A stretch of 64,000 bases of DNA. Origin: Actinoplanes sp. NBRC 103695 (lineage in GTDB: Bacteria > Actinomycetota > Actinomycetes > Mycobacteriales > Micromonosporaceae). Made by a program: the position numbers and the translations under genes. The stretch is taken from positions 372,001 to 436,000 of the forward strand of contig NZ_BSTL01000003.1 in the NCBI RefSeq assembly GCF_030269485.1, read 5' to 3'. Shown here in pieces: positions 58,126 through 64,000 of the stretch (positions within the stretch are counted from its first letter, which is position 1; the number at the start of each line of letters is the position of its first letter). Below the pieces are notes generated by a model. That model was not told the DNA's origin. It saw only the letters and a list, made by a program, of their open reading frames with translations, and ran no database searches.

Positions 58126-59004
58126 ATGATCGCGGTCAACGAAGTCCCGCAGCGGCACAGTGACGAGGGTGCCGTCGACATCCTGTCCGCCATTTCGAAA
58201 CTCGGCACGGTGCGGGAGGCCGGCAGCGTCGGCATCTACCCCCGTGTGCTTGATCAGGACTCGGACGGGCCAGACGCCGGCACGGCCGAAATCGGCGACG
58301 GTCAGTGGCTCAACCTGGTCGTTGTTCTCGGTCCGACCGGAGTGGGGAAGACCGTCCGCGCCCTCGATCTGGCGCGGAAGGTCGGCGCGCCGATCATCGT
58401 CCTGGACCGCGTGCAGTGCTATGCCGAGCTCGCGGTCGGGTCGGCGCGGGACTATGGGGCCGGGCAGGACGACAGGATCTTTCTCGACGAGCGCCGGGTG
58501 GTGGACGGCATGCTGTCCGCGGCGCAGGCGTACCGGCGGCTCTGTCATACGCTCGAAGAGCGCCGCGCCGAAGGGAACCGGGTTGTGGTGCTCGAAGGCG
58601 GGTCCACCTCGCTGATCGCTCAGATGGCGGCCGACTCGACGTGGCGGCGTCACGCTCGGGTGTCGGTGCGGTGGCTGTCACCCGGCGCCGGTTACCGCGA
58701 ACGGTTGTCCCGCAGGGTGAAGAACATGCTGAGCGGTACGCCGTCGATGGTGGACGAGGTACGTGCGCTCTGGCCGGACCCCAGAACACATGCCGTGCTC
58801 GCGGAGATCACCGGATACCGTGAGGTGATCGCTGCGATGCGCACCGGTGGGACACTCGATTTCGATCCGGCCACCATGAACACGTTGATCGAGGACGTCA
58901 CCGCTGCGCATGTGGCTTACTCGCAGCGGCAGCGCCATCAATTCTCCAGCATGCTGCCCCTGCTCGGGTCGAGGCCGTTCGCGCCACGACGGACACGACC
59001 GTGA
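58126..59004 (+). CDS. ipt: Isopentenyltransferase of the cytokinin (Tzs/Ipt/FasD) type
   Basis: 292 aa. An N-terminal extension of about 62 residues precedes the IPT domain: P-loop VVVLGPTGVGKTVRALDLA (69-76 core), general-base Asp in VLDRVQCYAELAVGSAR (D94), FLDERRVVDGMLSAAQAYRRL, LEGGSTSLIAQM (156-167), and a C-terminal EITGYREVIAAM. These match Agrobacterium Tzs/Ipt and Rhodococcus FasD, which prenylate AMP/ADP/ATP at N6 with DMAPP or HMBDP. MiaA-type tRNA enzymes instead carry a DSMQVY motif, absent here. The stop overlaps the P450 start (GTGA), the partner found in fas-type clusters. Confidence 0.88.
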   Translation: MIAVNEVPQRHSDEGAVDILSAISKLGTVREAGSVGIYPRVLDQDSDGPDAGTAEIGDGQWLNLVVVLGPTGVGKTVRALDLARKVGAPIIVLDRVQCYAELAVGSARDYGAGQDDRIFLDERRVVDGMLSAAQAYRRLCHTLEERRAEGNRVVVLEGGSTSLIAQMAADSTWRRHARVSVRWLSPGAGYRERLSRRVKNMLSGTPSMVDEVRALWPDPRTHAVLAEITGYREVIAAMRTGGTLDFDPATMNTLIEDVTAAHVAYSQRQRHQFSSMLPLLGSRPFAPRRTRP

Positions 59005-60140
59005 CGACGACTCGACCGGCCGGCCTCGTGCCGGGTCCCGCAATCTACGAGGACCTCCGCCGGCTCGCCGGCTCCGGTCCGGTCGTCAAGGTCCTGCTGC
59101 ACGGGCGACTGCCGGCATGGCTGCTCACCAGGCCGGAGGACATCGCTCACGCCGCCGTGGATCCTCGGCTGACCAGCGACGGCTCGTTCCTGAGCGACGG
59201 CACGTCATCGGTCAAGTTCGGCTTCATGGGTGTCGACGGAGCGGCGCACGCACGGCTGCGCCGGTCCGCGACCTCAGCACTGTCGCCACGCCGAGTCCGC
59301 GCCCTGCGCCCCTATCTGCACAGGATCACCGATGACGCTGTCGGCGCCGTCCTACCGGCGGGTCATGCCGACCTTGTCACCGATGTCGCGTTGCCCATCG
59401 CGATGCGCGTCATCTGCGAGTTGCTGGGCGTTCCCGTCGACGAGCGCGACCACTTCCAGGGCGCCGCCAACGAGATGCTCGTCCCCTCGGGGGACAGGGC
59501 TCCGGCGAGGCTCCGCCTGTTCGACTACCTCACCACACTGGTCCGAGACGAGCGGCCCGAGTGCGGCGTGCTGCCCGCGCTCGCCGCCACGGACGCCCTG
59601 AGCGAGTGGGAGGTGGTCGAGACCGCGGCTCTGTTGCTGGTCGCGGGCTACCAGACGACCGCCGACCTCATCGGCTCGGCGATGCTCGCGCTGATCGAGC
59701 ATCCCGAGCAGCTCCGTGCGCTGCGTGACGGCACGTCCACAGCGGACAAGGCGATCGAGGAACTGCTCCGGTATTGCGGGCCGATGGCGATCGGCGTGAC
59801 GAGATATACCAAAGAGGCTGTCACGCTGGCCGGCACGACGATCCCGGCGGGCGAGCGGGTCGTGCTGGGGCTCGGCTCCGCGAACCGCGACCCGCACCGG
59901 TACGCCGGCTCTGACCGGCTGGACCTCACGCGCGAACCGGCAGGCCACTTCTCGTTCGGCCGCGGCCCCCACTACTGCCTCGGTGCCTCTCTCGCGCAGC
60001 TGGAGGCGGAGGTGGTGATCACGACGCTGTGCCGCAGGCTGCGGGGACTGCGACTGGCGGCAGAGCCTGTTTGGCACACGACGATCTTCTCCGGCGTCGC
60101 GCATCTCCCGGTCGCGTTCACCGCCGTCCACGGCGCCTAG
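59001..60140 (+). CDS. Cytochrome P450 coupled to the isopentenyltransferase
   Basis: 379 aa. Heme motif FSFGRGPHYCLG with Cys326; ExxR at EELLR; I-helix LLLVAGYQTTADL. The usual acid before Thr is Gln (Q218), which may affect proton delivery. In the fas operon of Rhodococcus fascians a P450 (FasA) is thought to hydroxylate isopentenyl-adenine side chains to zeatin types; the same job is the natural guess here. Ferredoxin and reductase genes are not adjacent. Start: GTG at 59001, overlapping ipt. Confidence 0.92.
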   Translation: MTTTRPAGLVPGPAIYEDLRRLAGSGPVVKVLLHGRLPAWLLTRPEDIAHAAVDPRLTSDGSFLSDGTSSVKFGFMGVDGAAHARLRRSATSALSPRRVRALRPYLHRITDDAVGAVLPAGHADLVTDVALPIAMRVICELLGVPVDERDHFQGAANEMLVPSGDRAPARLRLFDYLTTLVRDERPECGVLPALAATDALSEWEVVETAALLLVAGYQTTADLIGSAMLALIEHPEQLRALRDGTSTADKAIEELLRYCGPMAIGVTRYTKEAVTLAGTTIPAGERVVLGLGSANRDPHRYAGSDRLDLTREPAGHFSFGRGPHYCLGASLAQLEAEVVITTLCRRLRGLRLAAEPVWHTTIFSGVAHLPVAFTAVHGA

Positions 60141-60192
60141 CCACCTGGAGCTCGGTCTGGAGCTGCGGGCGAGGGCGACTGCTTCGCGTTGG

Positions 60193-61452
60193 TCACGCCT
60201 CCACCGTCTTGCGGAGAGGGGCGGGCAGGAAAGCTCGTACGGCGAACCGGTCGTCCGCGTCGGGACCGGCGTTCAGCGTCCCGCCCACCGACGCGGCCCG
60301 TTCACGCATCCCGGTCAGGCCGTGCCCGGTGCGCGAGCGCGCGCCGGCCGAGAATCTGGCCCGGTTGTCGACGGCGATCGTGAGCCCGCCCGACGTGTAG
60401 CTGAGCCGCAGATGTGCGGTGGGGTCGCCGTGTTTGCGGACGTTGGTCAGCGATTCCTGGACGATCCGGTACGCGGCGAGGTCGACCGCTGCGGGCAGCG
60501 ATCTCGCTTCGCCGTCCTGCTGGTGCGCGACCCGCAGACCGGCGGCCGCTACCGAGTCGAGCAGCCCGCCGAGCTGGTTCAGGCCGGGTGTCGGTTCGGT
60601 GGTCGCTTCCGGATCGTCGGGGTGGCGGAGCACGGTGAGCACGGTGGAAAGTTCCTCGAGCACGGTGCTGACGGCCCGGCGAATGTGTGTCAGGGCTTCC
60701 TCGGCCTGGTCCGGTCGTGGCCGCAGGACATGCGCGGCCACGGTCGCCTGCACGTTGATCAGGGCGATGTGGTGCGCCACGATGTCGTGCAGCTCACGGG
60801 CGATACGCAGCCGCTCCTCGGCTACCCGGCGGCGGGCTTCCTCTTCGCGGCTCTGCTCGGCCCGCTCGGCCCGCTCCTCGACCGCTGCGATGTACGCCCG
60901 CCGGGTTCGAAACGCGTCACCGATCGCGACAGCCATCCCCATCCAGGCAAGATCCTCCAGGGTCTCGGAGGAGTCCCACACCTGTCCGCCAAACATCACA
61001 GCGGCGAGGAAGACGATCAGGGCGGCGGCCACACCCGCACTCCACGCGATCGTCCGCCTCCGGCGGGCGGCAACGGTGTACGCACAGATCACCGATACCA
61101 TGGTCAGCGCGTAGATTTCTCCGGGATCAGCCACCGCCGATGCCGCAGCGATGGTCGCGACCGCCAGGACTGCCACCGGCCACCGGCGCCGCAACGTGAT
61201 CAGGAGGCCCGCAGTTGCCGCAACCACAACATCCAGCGCCGTCAGGTCGCGACCGGGGATGCCGCGGGGACCCTCCAGCACCGAGAGCAGGGACAACACG
61301 CCGATGAGCACTCCGAGCAGCGCGTCCACCATCTGAGGGTGGCGCACCGCAGCAGCCCAGGCACGCGGGAATCGGGTACGCAACAGGACCATGCCGGTCA
61401 CCGTACGCAACCAGCGCCTCGCTGACGTCGTGCACGTGTAGTACGGCTCCAC
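60193..61452 (-). CDS. Orphan sensor histidine kinase (HisKA_3)
   Basis: 419 aa. Four to five TMs at about 35-170, a coiled-coil linker (AAVEERAERAEQSREEEARRRVAEE), then the DHp motif RLRIARELHDIVAHHIALINVQA with the phosphorylated His in ELHDIVAHH, and an HATPase domain (YRIVQESLTNVRKHGDPTA, GHGLTGMRERAASVGG). NarL-type two-component kinase. No response regulator gene is adjacent. Start: GTG at 61452 or ATG at 61392; the latter gives MVLLRTRFPRAW, a normal N-terminus. Confidence 0.92.
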   Translation of the reverse strand: MEPYYTCTTSARRWLRTVTGMVLLRTRFPRAWAAAVRHPQMVDALLGVLIGVLSLLSVLEGPRGIPGRDLTALDVVVAATAGLLITLRRRWPVAVLAVATIAAASAVADPGEIYALTMVSVICAYTVAARRRRTIAWSAGVAAALIVFLAAVMFGGQVWDSSETLEDLAWMGMAVAIGDAFRTRRAYIAAVEERAERAEQSREEEARRRVAEERLRIARELHDIVAHHIALINVQATVAAHVLRPRPDQAEEALTHIRRAVSTVLEELSTVLTVLRHPDDPEATTEPTPGLNQLGGLLDSVAAAGLRVAHQQDGEARSLPAAVDLAAYRIVQESLTNVRKHGDPTAHLRLSYTSGGLTIAVDNRARFSAGARSRTGHGLTGMRERAASVGGTLNAGPDADDRFAVRAFLPAPLRKTVEA

Positions 61453-61575
61453 ACGCCTCGGCTACCACGTCGGCGGTAGTGCTCGGTGACCACATCCTTC
61501 AGGACGCGGACAGCACCCGAGCAGATCATCGTGGTGACCACACGTTCAGCGGCTCAGCGGACGGCCCTCGGAGGC

Positions 61576-61791
61576 TCAGGACGGGTCATTGACGAGCCGC
61601 AGCGCCAGCGCAGGGCAACGGTCGACGGCGCGCCGGGCAACGTCCTCAAGATGGCGCGGGACCGTGGGCTGAGTCTTCCCGTGGCGGGCAACCGGATAGC
61701 CCCAGTCGTCCTCAGCCAGCAGTTCCGGCAGCAGCTCCGCACACAAGCCGCGTCCGTCGCAGGCAGTCCAGTCGATGTGCAGGTGGCTCAT
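61576..61791 (-). CDS. Single-cluster ferredoxin ([3Fe-4S] or [4Fe-4S])
   Basis: 71 aa. The fold is short: MSHLHIDWTACDGRGLCAELLPELL, then CPALALRLV. Cys ligands in CDGRGLC and the later RCPALAL give three, as in actinobacterial P450-partner [3Fe-4S] ferredoxins. It overlaps the NuoF-like gene (ATGA). It may carry electrons from the NuoF-like protein to an acceptor; the P450 at 59001 is 1.4 kb away on the other strand. Confidence 0.88.
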   Translation of the reverse strand: MSHLHIDWTACDGRGLCAELLPELLAEDDWGYPVARHGKTQPTVPRHLEDVARRAVDRCPALALRLVNDPS

Positions 61792-62987
61792 CGCCTCACC
61801 CCTCCGCTCGCCGAAGCCAGACAGCGGCCCGCAAGATGGGCGGCCACATCCGCCTCGAAGGTGCGCAAAGCGCTGATGATCATGCGCGCCGTACCGTCCG
61901 GGTGCCGGCAGGCGCCGCGGCCGGTGACCATCGCGGCAAGCCTTGCCACCTCGGCCGGCAGGCCGGGTCTCGCCCGTTGCCGTGCCAGGTCCGCCATCGT
62001 TCCGGCCAGCCTCGGGAGTCCGTTGATGCAGGGGCCGCATTGCCCCGCGACCTCTCCGGCGAGGTAGCCGGCGATCCGTGCGGTCTCCACCAGGCCGCAT
62101 TCGTTTGCCGGCAGCGCTCGCACGATGCCTGCGCCAGGCGAAGCTCCGAGAGGTGCGAGGGCTGCCCGGCTGATCTCCAGGTCCCGCCGGGCCGGTGCCC
62201 AGCCGCCGTGATAGCCGCCGATCAGCACCGCTTGCAGCGGCGCGGTAGGCCCACCGGCCGCGGCAATCAGCTCGCCCAGCCGGACGCCGTGGCCCGCCTC
62301 GACCACGCCGGGGTCGACGACCGCCCCGCTCACCGTCGCCAGGAAGGTCCCCGGTTCGTCGGGAGTGCCCGCGGACCGGAACCAGTCGGGGCCGTGCCGG
62401 GCGATCAATGCGATCTGAGCGAGCGTCTCAACATTCTGGACCAGGGTCGGCGCGCCCCCGACGCCTGCCTCGGTGATCCGGCGCTGCTTGTCGGCCGGAA
62501 CCGCGGGCCGCCCGGAGACGGCGGCGACCGCGGCCGACTCCTCTCCTGCGATGAAGGTGTCCGGTGCCACGGTGACGGTCACCGGGATCGGGTCCAGTCC
62601 GGTGCCGCGCCGGGCGGTCAGGGCGGCCCGGACGCCGTCGGCCGAGGCGGGGCCGGTGTACAGATGAGCAGTACGCGCGCCGAGCGCACGGGCGGCGAGC
62701 TGGAGACCGTCCAGGACGAGGTGCGGTTGGTACGTAAGCAGCGCCCGGTCCTTTCCGCTGAACGGTTCGCCCTCGGCGCCGTTGGCCACGACCACCGGCG
62801 TCCCGCCGGCGCGTAGCACCGCGTCCACCTTGCGCCAGGTGGGGAAGCCGGCGCCGCCGCGTCCGGTCAATCCGGCGGCTCGCAGCTGGGCGACGAGCTG
62901 GGGTGCGTTCAGGACCGGCGGCCTGCCGTGATGGTCGAGGTGAGTGTCCAGTCGCCCGTCGGCGGGTCCGTCCAGCAGGTTGGTCAT
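61788..62987 (-). CDS. NuoF-like NADH-binding flavoprotein
   Basis: 399 aa. FMN/NADH-binding motifs: LRAAGLTGRGGAGFPTWRK, VVANGAEGEPFSGKDRALL, FIAGEESAAVAAVSGRPAVP, GVGGAPTLVQNVETLAQIA. Near the end ECGLVETARIAGYLAGEVAGQCGPCINGL contains the CGxC of the SLBB/NuoF cluster region. NuoF-type proteins oxidise NADH and pass electrons to Fe-S centres. No NuoE or NuoG gene is adjacent, so the partner is probably the ferredoxin encoded next. RBS AGGAGA; ATG at 62987 overlaps the preceding stop. Confidence 0.9.
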   Translation of the reverse strand: MTNLLDGPADGRLDTHLDHHGRPPVLNAPQLVAQLRAAGLTGRGGAGFPTWRKVDAVLRAGGTPVVVANGAEGEPFSGKDRALLTYQPHLVLDGLQLAARALGARTAHLYTGPASADGVRAALTARRGTGLDPIPVTVTVAPDTFIAGEESAAVAAVSGRPAVPADKQRRITEAGVGGAPTLVQNVETLAQIALIARHGPDWFRSAGTPDEPGTFLATVSGAVVDPGVVEAGHGVRLGELIAAAGGPTAPLQAVLIGGYHGGWAPARRDLEISRAALAPLGASPGAGIVRALPANECGLVETARIAGYLAGEVAGQCGPCINGLPRLAGTMADLARQRARPGLPAEVARLAAMVTGRGACRHPDGTARMIISALRTFEADVAAHLAGRCLASASGGVRR

Positions 62988-63559
62988 CGGGTCTCCTGGA
63001 GGGCGCGGACCCGGCGGGTGACGCGAGCGGGGAACTGGGTGAACGGCGATGAGAGCCGCCAGGCAACGGCGGCGAGGACCAGAGCGGCGCAGAGAGCCAG
63101 CACGGTACGCAGCCACCAGCTGTCGCCGTCCGAGCCGGTCTGCAGTCCGTGCATGAGCGCGACCGGCCAGCACAGGTAGGCGAGCCAGTGCACGATCCGC
63201 CAGCTGCGGGCGCCGAGCCGATGCCGCAGCAGACTGCTGGCGACCAGAGCCAGTATCAGGTCGAAACCCAGGGTGCCGAGGCCGAGCCAGAACGGCCGGT
63301 AGGCGCCGGTGAACGGCAGCACCACATCGACGAGGCGTAGTTGCGCGTACGGGTCGAAGTAGAGACTGCCGACGTGCCCGGCGAGCAGCACAAGGGCAAG
63401 CAACGCCGCGTTGCGGTGCAGCATGTTGACGGCGAAGCGGGGCAGCCCGAAGGCTGTACGCCCGGAGCGCGCGCCGATGCCGAGCGCGACCACGATGGTG
63501 AGCAGGACGAGCGATACGACGCCGGTGCCGCGCCCGGCGTACCACAGCGTCTCGGTCAT
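62984..63559 (-). CDS. Ferric-reductase-like membrane protein
   Basis: 191 aa with five to six TMs. The pattern NMLHRNAALLALVLLAGHVGSLY and SWRIVHWLAYLCWPVALMHGLQTGSD gives paired His residues on two helices, as in heme-b ligands of ferric reductase-like and YedZ/MsrQ proteins. It would move electrons across the membrane through b-type heme. It overlaps both neighbours by 4 bp (ATGA). Confidence 0.85.
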   Translation of the reverse strand: MTETLWYAGRGTGVVSLVLLTIVVALGIGARSGRTAFGLPRFAVNMLHRNAALLALVLLAGHVGSLYFDPYAQLRLVDVVLPFTGAYRPFWLGLGTLGFDLILALVASSLLRHRLGARSWRIVHWLAYLCWPVALMHGLQTGSDGDSWWLRTVLALCAALVLAAVAWRLSSPFTQFPARVTRRVRALQETR

Positions 63560-64000
63560 GCCGGCCACCTGCCCAGCCGCAAGATCTCGCCGGTGGCGGT
63601 CACCAGCCGGGCCGGCACACCAGCGAGAAGTCTCGGTGCGGAATGTCCTCGAACCACTGCTGCGGTGCTCAGGGTGTTGGCCCGCAGGCACGAGGGTGCG
63701 GCAACGGAAACCGTGCGCCAGACGCGGGACGCGGGCCGGCCGGTGCGCGGGTCGAGGATGTGGTGCAGGGGATCGCCGGGGGCTCCCCAGGCGCGGGCCA
63801 CCGTGCTGGAGGTAGCGAGCGCCGCGCCGCCCGGCAGCCGCACGGTGCAACGTGGGTCGCCCGGCCGATCTTGCACCAGTACCCGCCAGCCGCCCGCGGG
63901 GGCCGGGCCGGCGGTGGCAATGTCGCCGCCGAGCGCGACCAGCACGCCGGTGCCGAGCCGGTCGGCGACCAGCACCGCGGCCCGGTCCGCGGCGGCGGCC
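63556..64000 (-). CDS. apbE: ApbE, FAD:protein FMN transferase, C-terminal part (runs off right edge)
   Basis: 148 codons inside the window, with no start visible. ApbE motifs: VLVALGGDIATAG, the HHILDPRTGRPAS signature with Mg-binding residues, and SVAAPSCLRANTLSTAAVV. ApbE attaches FMN covalently to Thr/Ser of FMN-binding domains, for example in Rnf, Nqr or actinobacterial FMN-binding lipoproteins. Its substrate is probably encoded beyond 64000. The gene precedes the ferric-reductase-like gene with an ATGA overlap. Confidence 0.92.
   Translation of the reverse strand, partial: AAAADRAAVLVADRLGTGVLVALGGDIATAGPAPAGGWRVLVQDRPGDPRCTVRLPGGAALATSSTVARAWGAPGDPLHHILDPRTGRPASRVWRTVSVAAPSCLRANTLSTAAVVRGHSAPRLLAGVPARLVTATGEILRLGRWPA

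Noticed and set aside
58126..59004. tRNA dimethylallyltransferase (MiaA)
   Set aside because: The P-loop is followed by LDRVQ and LEGGSTS as in Tzs/Ipt; the MiaA motif DSMQVYRGMDIGT is missing, and the gene is coupled to a P450.
1..64000. tRNA, rRNA, CRISPR arrays, intact insertion sequences
   Set aside because: Looked for cloverleaf-like runs, regularly spaced repeats and transposase motifs by eye; only the decayed istB fragment near 30.4 kb was found. A tRNAscan/Infernal run would settle the RNA question.

Overview
High-G+C actinomycete DNA (roughly 70% by eye) with GTG/TTG starts, ATGA/GTGA gene overlaps, AfsR-type regulators, separate metabolic islands and RiPP genes. It looks like a chromosomal accessory region of a filamentous actinobacterium, plausibly Micromonosporaceae; genus placement is inference. 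I saw no rRNA, tRNA or CRISPR array.

Layout. 0-8 kb: regulator/enzyme pairs with visible operators (flavin monooxygenase/TetR, SnoaL-like/MarR, LysR/carboxymuconolactone-decarboxylase-like plus metallo-beta-lactamase), a class A penicillin-binding protein and a sugar-porter MFS. 8-11 kb: a fused SecDF. 11-17.6 kb: a meta-cleavage pathway (XylT-type ferredoxin, catechol 2,3-dioxygenase, ring-fission hydrolase, hydratase, acylating acetaldehyde dehydrogenase, 4-hydroxy-2-oxovalerate aldolase) with GntR and IclR regulators. 17.7-24.3 kb: a sugar island (lipoprotein binding protein, two permeases, GatZ, AgaS-like SIS protein) under a divergent DeoR with repeated TGCGCA sites. 24.7-31.6 kb: an AfsR-type regulator, a secreted triple-repeat protein, a GAF-SpoIIE phosphatase and a strip of gene remnants (IS21 istB, PP2C tail, MmyB-type XRE regulator). 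31.8-33.3 kb: a Baeyer-Villiger-type monooxygenase.

33.4-55.5 kb is the most unusual part, a RiPP-rich region. A 61-codon peptide gene sits directly before a radical SAM/SPASM gene. Further on, two divergent, tightly overlapping operons start near 42.9 kb. The leftward one encodes ATP-grasp, LuxR, a short leader-like peptide, a cyclase/ATPase, a subtilase and a GAF protein. The rightward one encodes an ABC exporter, YcaO, TfuA, P450, O-methyltransferase, an 86-aa precursor ending in a Cys-Ala-Cys core, a radical SAM/SPASM protein, PqqD, a flavin monooxygenase and a prolyl-oligopeptidase. The two operons are linked by homologous leader peptides (ungapped over 47 residues). A 15-bp hairpin separates the precursor from its maturase. 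I infer a thioamidated, radical-SAM-crosslinked, P450-decorated peptide of a type I do not recognise.

55.7-64 kb: a quinone-oxidoreductase/membrane-protein operon with a divergent TetR and a 23-bp palindrome; an isopentenyltransferase of the cytokinin (Tzs/Fas) type coupled to a P450; an orphan histidine kinase; and an electron-transfer operon (ApbE, ferric-reductase-like membrane protein, NuoF-like protein, one-cluster ferredoxin) that runs off the right edge.
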